NCBI GenBank assembly: GCA_023431185.1
Contig: JAEYXS010000048.1
Span: forward strand, 1 to 64,000
Reading direction: 5' to 3'
Source: Verrucomicrobiota bacterium
GTDB lineage: Bacteria > Verrucomicrobiota > Verrucomicrobiia > Limisphaerales > JAEYXS01
Length of the DNA: 64,000 nucleotides
Under the pieces are notes generated by a model. That model saw only the letters and a program-made list of their open reading frames with translations, had not been told where the DNA came from and ran no database searches. Positions 44,631-53,437 of the stretch are shown in pieces. A program made the translations under genes and the position numbers. Within the stretch, counting starts at the first letter, position 1. Each line of letters opens with the position of its first letter.

Positions 44631-45422
44631 TTACCTTTCCCGTTTATGCTGCAAAAACCACTCGAACAGCTCCGGGTTATCGTACGTCGCCGTCCATGAG
44701 TCATGCTGCGCTTCGGGATACACCGTCAGCTTCACGTTCTGGTTCCCGCCCTTCTTCAGCATCTCCACCATACGCTCGGATTCAGAAAGAGGCACGACCG
44801 TGTCCTTGGCTCCGTGGAAGGCCCAGATGGGCATGCTTTTCAGCAAAGGCCCCCGGGCCTTGTCCCGAGATCCCAAAAGATAAGTAATCCGCTCGCCACC
44901 ACCACAGATCGGCGCCATCGCCGCGAAACGCTCCGGGAAACCCAATCCCAGCGCCCACGTGCCGTACCCACCCATGCTCAAGCCCGTAAGATACACACGC
45001 GATTTATCCACGCGATACGTCCGTTCCACGTCATCCAGCAGCGCGTTCAATGTCTCCACGGACCACACCTTGCCGTCCGGGCATTGCGGCGAGATGATGA
45101 TGAACGGGAAATCTTTCCCCGCCTTGATCAACTTGGGCGGACCATGCACCGCCACCTTGTTCACATTCGTGCCGCGCTCACCCGCTCCATGGAGAAAAAG
45201 GATCATCGGATACGTTTTCGACCTCTCCTTCGTATAATCCTTCGGCAGATATAGCAGATAATCCGCCGTCAGTGTTTTGGTGACCTTCTCCTCAAAATGC
45301 ACTTTGCGTTGCAACAACGTCATATCCAGCTCCGCTTTCAGGTCCTGGGCATTCGACGTCATCGCCATAGCCATAGCCATAACCAAGCCAAGACCAAGAA
45401 CCAATCGTTTCAGAGTTTTCAT
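44631..45422 (-). CDS. Secreted esterase/phospholipase-like alpha/beta-hydrolase
   Basis: 263 residues from the ATG at 45422 (MKTLKRLVLGLG, a signal peptide ending TSNAQ). LFLHGAGERGTN is the oxyanion region, TGLSMGGYGTW holds the nucleophile Ser, HGAKDTVVPLSESE the Asp and EAQHDSW the His. The layout matches the Esterase-PHB/prolyl-oligopeptidase-like secreted enzymes of Planctomycetes and Verrucomicrobia. The substrate is unknown. First of a three-gene minus-strand group with two small membrane proteins. Confidence 0.85.
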   Translation of the reverse strand: MKTLKRLVLGLGLVMAMAMAMTSNAQDLKAELDMTLLQRKVHFEEKVTKTLTADYLLYLPKDYTKERSKTYPMILFLHGAGERGTNVNKVAVHGPPKLIKAGKDFPFIIISPQCPDGKVWSVETLNALLDDVERTYRVDKSRVYLTGLSMGGYGTWALGLGFPERFAAMAPICGGGERITYLLGSRDKARGPLLKSMPIWAFHGAKDTVVPLSESERMVEMLKKGGNQNVKLTVYPEAQHDSWTATYDNPELFEWFLQHKRER

Positions 45423-45484
45423 GGTGTGATGACCGAGTGTGAAAGGAAACCAGGGCGCTGACAAGCACAGGGAAAACCTCAGCT

Positions 45485-45553
45485 CGTAGCCGCGGACATC
45501 AGTCCGCGCTGCTCTCTCCGCCTGGTTTGCGCCGACTAACGTCGGCGGCTACG
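45485..45553. repeat. Double-hairpin repeat D
   Basis: Outer palindrome CGTAGCCGC / GCGGCTACG encloses two hairpins: CGCGGAC-atca-GTCCGCG and CGCCGAC-taac-GTCGGCG, separated by about 22 bases. Related layout at 48595, 53311 and 58903. Confidence 0.75.
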
Positions 45554-45556
45554 GCG

Positions 45557-46564
45557 TTACATCAACTTCAACTTCGGCAGATCCTGCAGGTCCACCAGAC
45601 CCACCGGCTCCCTCTTCGCGTTCACCACGATGAGATCGTCGATGTTCCGCTCGTTGAAAACCTTCAGGGCCTCCACCGCCAGCGCATCCTCGCTTACGCA
45701 GATGGGGTTCTTCGTCATCACCTCGGACAAAGGCAATGCCAACACGTTATCATCTGTGCCCATGTGCCGGCGGAGATCGCCATCTGTGAACACGCCTGCC
45801 AGTTTGCCCTTCTTGTCCACCACGCTAACGCTGCCCGCCTTCGCGCGCGTCATCACCAGCAAGGCTTCCTTCACCGTAAGCGTCTGCGCGGCCACGGCAT
45901 TTCGCGCGCCGGAACGCATGATGTCCTTCACCTTGAAGAGCAAGGCGCGCCCGATGGCCCCCGATGGATGCCGCTGGGCGAAATCCGCCTGCTTGAACCC
46001 GCGCGCATCCAGCACCGCCATCGCGAGGGCATCCCCCATCACCAACGTCGCCGTCGTGCTGGCGGTCGGGGCGAGGTTGAAGGGACACGCTTCCTTGGGC
46101 ACCTTCACGTTCAGCACCACATCACTATGCTTCGCGAGCGTGGACTTCGCCGCGCCCGTCAGAGAAATCAGCTTCACGGAAAAACGTTTCAATGCCGGGA
46201 TGAGATTCAGCAATTCCTCCGTCTCTCCGGAGTAGCTGATCATGAGGACCACATCGCCATCACTCACGATGCCCAGATCCCCGTGCAAGGCATCCACGCT
46301 ATCTAGCAAAACACTCGTGGACCCGGTGCTGGTAAGGGTAGCCGCGATCTTCCGGCCGATGTTGCCCGACTTACCGATGCCCACGACCACGATCTTCCCG
46401 CGCTTGGTCAGACATTCGACCACCAGACCCACCGCGCGCTCGAACGCCTCGTCCAATTGCGCACGGACCGCCTTGAGGGCGGCCATTTCGATCTCGAAGA
46501 CTTCACGGGCACGGGCCAGATGGTTCACGCGCAAGAGCTTGGCGGCAATCCCGCCGGGATTCAA
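45557..46564 (-). CDS. kdsD: D-arabinose-5-phosphate isomerase (KpsF/GutQ/KdsD)
   Basis: 335 residues. A SIS domain (VVVGIGKSGNIGRKIAATL; MISYSGETEELL; AVLDARGFKQADFAQRHPSG) is followed by two CBS repeats (VKDIMRSG..., LSEVMTKNP...). It converts ribulose-5-phosphate to arabinose-5-phosphate, the first step to Kdo for LPS. The start at 46564 is a TTG; a GTG at 46528 is an alternative. It lies 28 bases after the ADP-ribosylglycohydrolase gene on the same strand. Confidence 0.93.
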   Translation of the reverse strand: MNPGGIAAKLLRVNHLARAREVFEIEMAALKAVRAQLDEAFERAVGLVVECLTKRGKIVVVGIGKSGNIGRKIAATLTSTGSTSVLLDSVDALHGDLGIVSDGDVVLMISYSGETEELLNLIPALKRFSVKLISLTGAAKSTLAKHSDVVLNVKVPKEACPFNLAPTASTTATLVMGDALAMAVLDARGFKQADFAQRHPSGAIGRALLFKVKDIMRSGARNAVAAQTLTVKEALLVMTRAKAGSVSVVDKKGKLAGVFTDGDLRRHMGTDDNVLALPLSEVMTKNPICVSEDALAVEALKVFNERNIDDLIVVNAKREPVGLVDLQDLPKLKLM

Positions 46565-46592
46565 GGCGCGAAGCTCCGAATCACAACCAGCT

Positions 46593-47669
46593 TTAATAAG
46601 GCGGAAAAAGGCGGCGAAAGCCCTGCACCAAGACCGTCAGATCAAACAGCAAGTTGCGCGGTATCAATCCCGGCCAGAAGAGCGGCACCGGTTTGAGCGC
46701 CTTCTTCTGCTCCACCGCCTCGGCAGTCCGCTGTGCCACCGCTTCCATCCAGGGCACCGTGCGGGGCCATTCCATGAGTGAACTCAACCATTCTCTCGGA
46801 ATACCTTCTTTGCCCACGGAGGCACCGATGATACCACCCAAAATCGCCGCCGTCGTATCCGCATCACCACCCGTCCGTACCATTTCCTCTATCGCGCTAC
46901 GATATTCCAGAGGTTTGCGGAACCAGACATGCAGCACCGCCGGAACGGTATGATACATGTAACCGCTAACGCCCTTACGGCTGCCGATCGACACCACGAA
47001 ATCAGCCAACGGCTCGCTTCGTTCCACACTGCTGTGCGCCCGTTTCACCAAGTCCACCAGCTCATGGGCTGCGGCGGGCAACTCGTCTTCTATCTGGCTC
47101 AAGAACCTTTTCTGCCAGCCGCTCGAGAAATCTTTTCCAGCCGCCCACCCTGCCGCATAAGCCAGCACCAAGGCCCCATACTCTGCTTTTGGTTCCGTAT
47201 GCGTGATGAGAGTCGCGCTATGCACCCCCGCTTTAAGCAAGGCTGGTTCATTTCGTAACGCCACTCCCAGCACAGGAGCCCGCATGCCCGGCCCGTTACC
47301 AGCCGACAAAACCCCGCTGCGATCGGCACCGAACCCCAGCCAAAGCCGCACGCAGGCTTTCACCGTCGCCATGCCGATGCCAAAAGGCAGACCGGCAAAC
47401 CACCAACGGATACGCCAGGCAAGCTCTTGGCGAAATCTCAAGTCATCATCCCAGGCCGCCGTCAGAGCCTGGGCCGTCATACAAGCATGCTCCGTATCAT
47501 CCGAGCACATGCCACGTCCGAAAAAGAAGTGAGGGCGGTCGAGCGAAGGAAAGAGTTTAAGCTGTCTCTGAGGCGAGAGCGATTCACCCGCCAGCCCGAT
47601 GGCATCTCCAACTGCCGTTCCGATCAAACAGCCTTGCAAAGCCAGCTCCATGGAGACCGGGGTGCTCAT
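46593..47669 (-). CDS. ADP-ribosylglycohydrolase family protein
   Basis: 358 residues. GCLIGTAVGDAIG at the N-terminus, MCSDDTEHACMTAQ (metal-binding Ser-Asp-Asp-Thr) and TGGDADTTAAILGGIIGA are the signature of the DraG/ARH fold, which binds two magnesium ions and removes ADP-ribose from proteins or other targets. No ADP-ribosyltransferase gene is next to it. The C-terminal 60 residues are outside the core. Confidence 0.9.
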   Translation of the reverse strand: MSTPVSMELALQGCLIGTAVGDAIGLAGESLSPQRQLKLFPSLDRPHFFFGRGMCSDDTEHACMTAQALTAAWDDDLRFRQELAWRIRWWFAGLPFGIGMATVKACVRLWLGFGADRSGVLSAGNGPGMRAPVLGVALRNEPALLKAGVHSATLITHTEPKAEYGALVLAYAAGWAAGKDFSSGWQKRFLSQIEDELPAAAHELVDLVKRAHSSVERSEPLADFVVSIGSRKGVSGYMYHTVPAVLHVWFRKPLEYRSAIEEMVRTGGDADTTAAILGGIIGASVGKEGIPREWLSSLMEWPRTVPWMEAVAQRTAEAVEQKKALKPVPLFWPGLIPRNLLFDLTVLVQGFRRLFPPY

Positions 47670-47817
47670 CTATCTACCCACAAGGTATGCCCGACTGAAC
47701 GGAAGATTCAACCACGATGCCCGATCTCATCCTCTAGCGCTACCTTTTCTAAAGACTTGTTTACCCTTGCCTAGACCGCTATTTTTCGTCCTTAACCTTT
47801 AGTTATAGAGATAAACC

Positions 47818-48537
47818 ATGGGTGCGCAATGGAAACAGGCTGGCCGCGAGGCAGCCGCACAGAAAAAAGGCCAGGTCGTTGGCAAACTCGTCCGGGAACT
47901 CATCGTCGCCGCCAAGCTCGGCGGGGCTGATCCCGAACTGAACGCCCGGCTGGCCGCGGCGATTGAGAAGGCCAAAAAGAACTCCGTCACCAAAGACACC
48001 ATCGAGCGCGCCATCAAGAAAGGCTCCGGCCAGACGGATGAAAAGGTGGAATTCGAGACCGTGCTGTATGAGGGTTTCGCGCCGCACAAGGTGCCGGTCA
48101 TCGTCGAGTGCCTGACGGACAACCGCAACCGCACCGCCCCGGAGATCCGCCATCTGTTCCGCGCCGGTTCTTTAGGTGCTCCAGGCAGCGTCGGCTTTTT
48201 CTTCGAGCATGTGGGCATCGTGGAAGCCACGCATACGGACAAGAGCAAAGATGCCGAGGGTGATGCCATCGAAGCCGGTGCCCAGAACGTGATGCCCCTG
48301 GAGGCCGAAGAAGCCGAAGAAGGCTCCATCGGTTTCCGTTTCATCACCGAGATCAAGGATCTGGCTGCGGTCTCCAAGTGGCTCGCCAAGGCCGGCTGGA
48401 AGATCACGAAGAGCCAGTTGAGCTACGAAGCCAAGAACCACACGGAGCTCACCGACGCCCAGCGCAAGGAAGTCATCGAATTCCTCAACACGCTGGACGA
48501 CCATGATGACGTGCATCACGTTTACGCGGCGCTGTAA
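47818..48537 (+). CDS. YebC/PmpR-family protein, YeeN type
   Basis: 239 residues. The start MGAQWKQAGREAAAQKKGQ is that of the YeeN branch of the YebC family, which differs from the AGHSKW start of YebC proper. RLAAAIEKAKKNSVTKDTIE and YEGFAPHKVPVIVECLTDN are the conserved core. Family members bind DNA or assist translation of proline-rich stretches. A strong bidirectional terminator follows. Confidence 0.92.
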   Translation: MGAQWKQAGREAAAQKKGQVVGKLVRELIVAAKLGGADPELNARLAAAIEKAKKNSVTKDTIERAIKKGSGQTDEKVEFETVLYEGFAPHKVPVIVECLTDNRNRTAPEIRHLFRAGSLGAPGSVGFFFEHVGIVEATHTDKSKDAEGDAIEAGAQNVMPLEAEEAEEGSIGFRFITEIKDLAAVSKWLAKAGWKITKSQLSYEAKNHTELTDAQRKEVIEFLNTLDDHDDVHHVYAAL

Positions 48538-48555
48538 GCGGGTTTGAGTTTTTTC

Positions 48556-48590
48556 AAAAAAGGCGACCGGATTCTCCGGTCGCCTTTTTT
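48556..48590 (+). terminator. Terminator after the YebC-like gene
   Basis: A perfect 16-bp inverted repeat, AAAAAAGGCGACCGGA / TCCGGTCGCCTTTTTT, with loop TTC. It would work on both strands. Confidence 0.95.
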
Positions 48591-48594
48591 CTTT

Positions 48595-48650
48595 GTAGCG
48601 CAGACCGGTGGTCTGCTGTGTCGCAGATTGGTAACCTGCGTTACAAGGGG
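48595..48650. repeat. Double-hairpin repeat A
   Basis: GTAGC, hairpin GCAGACC-ggt-GGTCTGC, TGTGT, hairpin CGCAGATT-ggt-AACCTGCG (one mismatch), TTACAAGGGG. Same plan as 53311-53364 and 58903-58951. Confidence 0.8.
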
Positions 48651-48700
48651 ATAACGCAGCCTTGACGGAGTGAAGGGCAGCAAACGAGAGTAACCCCGTA

Positions 48701-50716
48701 ATGTTTCGGAGCATCCTGTCGATCCTGCGCTTCGGCCGACCCTACCTGCAAAGGTACTGGGGCCGGTTCGTCGCGGGCATCCTTCTGGGTGTTCTTTTCG
48801 GTGTTTCTAATGCCAGCTTCATCTGGGCCACCCAGACCATCTTTGGCCGGCTGGACCCGAGCAATTCGCAGCAACCGGACATTGTGCTGGTCAATCAAGG
48901 GCCGGGCGAACTGAACTGGCTGGTCGGCACCAACCATTCCCTGCACATCAGCCCGACCAACGGTGTCTTGGCGGCCGGTGGTTCGACCAATCTTACGGTG
49001 ATCCCGGAAGCCGGCAAAGGCGCGGCCACCGGTGTCGAGAAAGTCAAAGAATCCCTGCTCGGCGATTCGCTCAAGAAAGCGGGTGCGGCCATCGCCAGCG
49101 CCCTCGATCCCTGGCTGCCGCGAGCCGGACGCCCGATCGATTGGCGGCAGATTCTGGGCGGGTTCCTCCTGTTGCCGGTGCTGGTCGCCACGCGCAGTTT
49201 CCTGGGTTACCTCAGCAGTTACTGCATGAACTGGGTGAGCGAACGCATGATGAACGATCTGCGCTATGAAGTGTTGGAAAAGCTCTACCAGCTCTCCCTC
49301 GATTTCTTCAACCGCTCCACCATCGGCGACCTGCTCACCCGCATCAACAACGACACCAGCGTGCTGCACAAGACGATGACGAACGGCCTGTCGGACATCG
49401 TGAAGGAACCGTTCACGATCCTGGCCTCGCTGATCTATCTGCTGTATCTCGACTGGAAGCTGACTTTGGTGGCCCTGGTGTTCCTGCCCGTCTGCATCGT
49501 CCCGCTCATCATCCTGGGCAAGAAGGTGCGGAAGGCTGTGAAAGCGAGCCTGACGGCGAACATCTCCCAGTCCAGCCTGTTTGTGGAGGCCATCACCAGC
49601 ATCCGCGTGGTGAAGGCGTTCGGCCTGGAGGCGGATTCCCTGAAACGCTTCGGTGATTACTGCAAGCAGATCATCCATCACGACATGAAGAGCGTGCAGG
49701 CGCGCGAGCTGGTGAATCCGCTGGTGGAGACCATCTCCATGCTGGGGCTCGGCCTGCTGGTGGTGTTCATCTTCGTCTCCGGCACGCAACTGGATGAATT
49801 GGTGGCGTTCCTGACCGGCGTCATATTGATGTTCACCCCGATCAAGAAGCTGGCCGGGGTGCATGTGCTCTTCCAGCAGGCGAGCGTGGGCATCGAACGG
49901 CTGCAAAATCTCTTCGCCGAACAGCCGAGCGTGAAGGAACTGGCTGATGGCAGGCGGCTCGCGGGCTTCGAGAAAGAGATCCGGTTCGAGAACGTCTCCT
50001 TTGCGTACAAAGACAAGACCGTCATCGAGGGCCTGAACCTGACCATCCCGCGCGGAACCAAGCTGGGCATCGTGGGCGAGACAGGCTCGGGCAAGAGCAC
50101 GTTGGTGAACCTGCTGTTCCGGTTCTACGACACGACGCAGGGGGCGGTGAAGATAGATGGACAAAACATCCGGGAACTTTCCGTGCTGAGCTTGCGCGAG
50201 CACATGGCGCTGGTCAGCCAGGACATCGTGATCTTCGACCAGACCGTCGCGGAAAATATCGCATGCGGCCGAAAAGGGGCAACGAATGATGAAGTCATCG
50301 CGGCGGCGAAATCCGCTTATGCCCATGATTTCATCGAGCAATTGCCGGAAGGCTATGCCACCAAGGCCGGCGAGCGCGGTGTGACGCTCTCCGGCGGCCA
50401 ACGCCAGCGCCTGTGCATCGCGAGGGCGTTTGTGCGCAATGCGCCGATCCTTGTACTGGATGAAGCCACCGCCAATCTGGATGCCCGCACGGAGGGGGAA
50501 GTGCAGGCGGCCATCGACAAACTGGAAGAGAACCGCACGGTGGTCTGCGTGGCCCACCGCATCGCCACCTTGAAAACCATGGACCGCATCATCGTGCTGA
50601 AAGATGGGCGCATCGTGGAAGATGGCACCTTTGCCGGGTTGTTAGCGCAAAACGGCATCTTCAACGATCTGGCCCGGCGGCAAGGTATCTACTCCGCTGA
50701 AGTCAGCGGCAAATAA
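48701..50716 (+). CDS. MsbA-like ABC exporter with periplasmic BACON-like insertion
   Basis: 671 residues; a half-transporter with fused membrane and ATPase parts. The ATPase is complete: Walker A GETGSGKSTLV, Q-loop LVSQDIVIFDQ, signature TLSGGQRQRL, Walker B ILVLDEATANLD and switch AHR. Between helix 1 (about 22-48) and helix 2 (about 147-170) there is an extra stretch of about 95 residues (50-145), whose middle reads LVNQGPGELNW then ISPTNGVLAAGGSTNLTVIP, the pattern of a BACON/Ig-like repeat. MsbA-type proteins flip lipid A or other lipid-linked glycans. It leads an operon-like group with the MBOAT and SGNH genes (14 bases apart). Confidence 0.9.
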   Translation: MFRSILSILRFGRPYLQRYWGRFVAGILLGVLFGVSNASFIWATQTIFGRLDPSNSQQPDIVLVNQGPGELNWLVGTNHSLHISPTNGVLAAGGSTNLTVIPEAGKGAATGVEKVKESLLGDSLKKAGAAIASALDPWLPRAGRPIDWRQILGGFLLLPVLVATRSFLGYLSSYCMNWVSERMMNDLRYEVLEKLYQLSLDFFNRSTIGDLLTRINNDTSVLHKTMTNGLSDIVKEPFTILASLIYLLYLDWKLTLVALVFLPVCIVPLIILGKKVRKAVKASLTANISQSSLFVEAITSIRVVKAFGLEADSLKRFGDYCKQIIHHDMKSVQARELVNPLVETISMLGLGLLVVFIFVSGTQLDELVAFLTGVILMFTPIKKLAGVHVLFQQASVGIERLQNLFAEQPSVKELADGRRLAGFEKEIRFENVSFAYKDKTVIEGLNLTIPRGTKLGIVGETGSGKSTLVNLLFRFYDTTQGAVKIDGQNIRELSVLSLREHMALVSQDIVIFDQTVAENIACGRKGATNDEVIAAAKSAYAHDFIEQLPEGYATKAGERGVTLSGGQRQRLCIARAFVRNAPILVLDEATANLDARTEGEVQAAIDKLEENRTVVCVAHRIATLKTMDRIIVLKDGRIVEDGTFAGLLAQNGIFNDLARRQGIYSAEVSGK

Positions 50717-50730
50717 AGCAAGCGGCCACC

Positions 50731-52305
50731 ATGTCCTTCATCTCCTGGCAATTCGCCCTGTTCCTGCCGCTGGTGTTCGCGGTGTACTGGGGATTGCCGC
50801 AAGCGATGCGGCGTTTCTGGCTCTTCGCCGTCAGTTATTATTTCTACGGGTATTGGGACTACCGTTTTCTGGCATTACTGCTGACCTCCACAGTCACGGA
50901 TTATTGCGTGGCTCTTGATCTGAAAGGGCAAAGGCCGGGTGCGAAGCGGCTGCTGGGACTGGGCATGCTGCCTTTAGGTTGGTTGGGCATTTACACGGCT
51001 TGGGGCAGCCCGGATGGCGCGGTGCAGCCGGTGGCGTTCGCGGCGGCGGCGGTCTTTCCGCTGGGGTTGACGGGACTCCATCTGCTGGTGCGGAAGTTGC
51101 CTGAGAGCCAAAGGAACAAGGCATATTTGGGCATCAGCCTGGGCATCAATCTGGCCCTGCTCTGCTGCTTCAAGTATTTCAATTTCTTCGTGGATTCCGC
51201 TCAACATCTGCTGGCGACCTTGGGCTGGGAACCAGGCTGGACCCTGTTGAACATCATCCTGCCGGTGGGCATCTCGTTCTACACGTTCCAGAGCCTGAGC
51301 TACACGATCGATGTCTATCGCGGGCGGTTGCAACCGACGGAAAGTTTTGTGACCTATGCCACTTATCTGGCTTTCTTCCCGCAACTGGTGGCGGGACCGA
51401 TCGAGCGCAGCACGGACCTGATGCCCCAGTTGCAGAAACTGCCGGGCTGGTGCACGGAAAGCTTCCAGCGCGGGCTACGGCTGATCCTCATCGGCCTGTT
51501 CAAGAAGGTGTTCGTAGGCGACAACTGCGCGCTGCTGGCGAATTACGCTTTCGCGCAAGACACCCAATTGAACGCGGGCTGGGCGCTGATCGGCGCGGTC
51601 GGTTTTGCGTTTCAGATCTACGGGGATTTCTCGGGTTATTCCGATATCGCGCGGGGAGCAGCGCGGACGTTGAACATCCATCTGACCCACAATTTCTCCT
51701 TCCCCTACTTCGCTACCGGACCATCGGATTTTTGGCAACGCTGGCACATCACGCTGTCGTCCTGGTTCCGGGATTATGTGTATATTCCGCTGGGAGGGAA
51801 TCGCCATGGCAGCTTCATCACCTTGCGAAATCTGGTGCTTACGATGGGGCTCGCTGGCCTGTGGCACGGGGCCGCATGGACATTTGTCGTCTGGGGCCTG
51901 TATCACGGTGTTTTGCTGGTGCTCTATCGGTTGATACCGCCCTTGGGCAATCTGGAGACGGCGCAAACTTGGGGCCGCAAAGTGGCGGCGATGCTGCTGA
52001 TGGGCGCGTTCACACTCATCGGCTGGGTCATTTTCCGGGCGGAGAACATGGGGCAGGTGGTGAACTGGTTCGCTGCCCTGAGCTTGTGGCATGATACCGG
52101 GGTGGATTGGGTGAAACCTTTGGGCTGGCTGGCGCTGCATATCATTCCGCTCATCCTCTTGCAACTGGCCACATGGAAGGCCCGCGATGAGGTGGAGATG
52201 GCGCATTGGCCGTGGCCGGTCCGGGCATTCGTGTATGGCGTGATGTTCCTGGCCATCGTCAGTTCTTCCGCCGGGGAACAGGAATTCATCTACTTCCAGT
52301 TCTGA
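50731..52305 (+). CDS. MBOAT family O-acyltransferase (AlgI/DltB-like)
   Basis: 524 residues, about eleven membrane helices. YFYGYWDYRFL at the start, GISFYTFQSLSYTIDVYRG, FFPQLVAGPIER, GDFSGYSDIARG and the catalytic-His region GLAGLWHGAAWTFVVWGLYHG are AlgI/DltB family marks. It passes acyl groups through the membrane to an extracytoplasmic glycan, with an SGNH partner, which here starts 4 bases after its stop. Confidence 0.93.
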   Translation: MSFISWQFALFLPLVFAVYWGLPQAMRRFWLFAVSYYFYGYWDYRFLALLLTSTVTDYCVALDLKGQRPGAKRLLGLGMLPLGWLGIYTAWGSPDGAVQPVAFAAAAVFPLGLTGLHLLVRKLPESQRNKAYLGISLGINLALLCCFKYFNFFVDSAQHLLATLGWEPGWTLLNIILPVGISFYTFQSLSYTIDVYRGRLQPTESFVTYATYLAFFPQLVAGPIERSTDLMPQLQKLPGWCTESFQRGLRLILIGLFKKVFVGDNCALLANYAFAQDTQLNAGWALIGAVGFAFQIYGDFSGYSDIARGAARTLNIHLTHNFSFPYFATGPSDFWQRWHITLSSWFRDYVYIPLGGNRHGSFITLRNLVLTMGLAGLWHGAAWTFVVWGLYHGVLLVLYRLIPPLGNLETAQTWGRKVAAMLLMGAFTLIGWVIFRAENMGQVVNWFAALSLWHDTGVDWVKPLGWLALHIIPLILLQLATWKARDEVEMAHWPWPVRAFVYGVMFLAIVSSSAGEQEFIYFQF

Positions 52306-52309
52306 CGTG

Positions 52310-53299
52310 ATGAAACGCAAACTCACCAACGCCTTCTTGCTCGCGCTCTTCCTTCTGGTAGGAGCGGAGGTGGTAGTGCGCGTGTTCTTCGCGCGGAACA
52401 TGGCGGGAAGGTTTGATTACGGCTATCACCCGGATGCGGGTTTCGTCGAGGACGGGGACTTGCTCAAGCTGGTGCGAGCGGGTGGACGACGGTTCTTCAC
52501 CCAGGAGATGAGGCTCCAGCCGGAAGCGGGCACCTTCCGCATCTTTGTGATTGGCGATTCCGTGCCGCGTGGGCCCAGTTTGGAAAGGGCTTATGCGTAT
52601 CAATTGCAGGAGGTGCTCAAAACGAATGGCGTGAAGGCCGAGGCTTACAACCTGTGCGTGGCGGGTTACGGCTCCCAGCGGAAGCAGATCGTGCTAAGCA
52701 AGGCGCTCCAGTATCACCCAGACCTCGTGATCCTGCATGTGAACGGATCGAACGAATACGAGGATGAGCGCGAATACAAAAGGAGCAAGGAATTCGATGG
52801 CTGGCATCCGAAAAACTGGCTGATGAAGAGCCTGGTCATCCGCCGCCTCTATGAGGCCAAGACGGAGAAGGCTTACTGGCACCTGCTGCCGATCGAAGTG
52901 AGACAGCAGAACTCCGTCAGTGATGCCGAGGTGGAGATGGCCGCCGGCATGGATGAAGCCACACTAAAACGCTGGCATGAACAGGTGGCCAAGTGGACCG
53001 CCACCGGTGTCGATACCGCCAAAGCACATAGAACGCCCATTTTGCTGGTGACCCAGGCCGTGGCCGACATGAAGGCGGGCAAGAGCAAGCCGCTGGACGA
53101 CCGGGGGCTGGATGCGCTGGCGCAAAAGCTCACGGGGCCGGACGTCTATCACGTCTCCATGAAGGAAGTGCTGGCGAACGAAGATTACCCGAACCTGTTT
53201 TCGGATGGGGCACACATGCGGACGGACGGACATAAGCTGCTGGCGGAGGCTTTGGCGAGGTATGTCATGACGAATGGGGTGGTGAAGGCAGGAAAATAG
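52310..53299 (+). CDS. SGNH-hydrolase-type acyltransferase partner, membrane-anchored
   Basis: 329 residues from the ATG at 52310 (a GTG precedes it directly). An N-terminal helix (about 6-27) anchors an extracytoplasmic SGNH domain: FVIGDSVPRGPS (nucleophile Ser), VAGYGSQRK, HVNGSNEYED (Asn) and DGAHMRTDGHKLL (Asp/His). Together with the MBOAT gene it forms the usual pair for O-acetylating a secreted or surface polysaccharide, comparable to AlgI with AlgJ/AlgX. Confidence 0.87.
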   Translation: MKRKLTNAFLLALFLLVGAEVVVRVFFARNMAGRFDYGYHPDAGFVEDGDLLKLVRAGGRRFFTQEMRLQPEAGTFRIFVIGDSVPRGPSLERAYAYQLQEVLKTNGVKAEAYNLCVAGYGSQRKQIVLSKALQYHPDLVILHVNGSNEYEDEREYKRSKEFDGWHPKNWLMKSLVIRRLYEAKTEKAYWHLLPIEVRQQNSVSDAEVEMAAGMDEATLKRWHEQVAKWTATGVDTAKAHRTPILLVTQAVADMKAGKSKPLDDRGLDALAQKLTGPDVYHVSMKEVLANEDYPNLFSDGAHMRTDGHKLLAEALARYVMTNGVVKAGK

Positions 53300-53310
53300 G
53301 CACATGGACC

Positions 53311-53364
53311 CGCGGCAGGGATGCCGCGTAACCCGCACGCTGGAAGCGTGCGCTACCAAGGGGG
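53311..53364. repeat. Double-hairpin repeat B
   Basis: Hairpin CGCGGCA-ggga-TGCCGCG, TAACC, hairpin CGCACGCT-gga-AGCGTGCG, then CTACCAAGGGGGG. It starts 11 bases after the stop of the SGNH gene. Confidence 0.85.
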
Positions 53365-53437
53365 GCTACACTTTGCCATCTTTCACCTTTTCAGCGGTGG
53401 CGGGTTCCGGTTAGCGTGGAGGCACGCGATTTCTGCC

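Noticed and set aside
48641..50557. Long minus-strand frame opposite the ABC exporter (638 codons)
   Set aside because: Low-complexity His/Gln/Asp-rich shadow with no motifs; the exporter frame is complete on the other strand.
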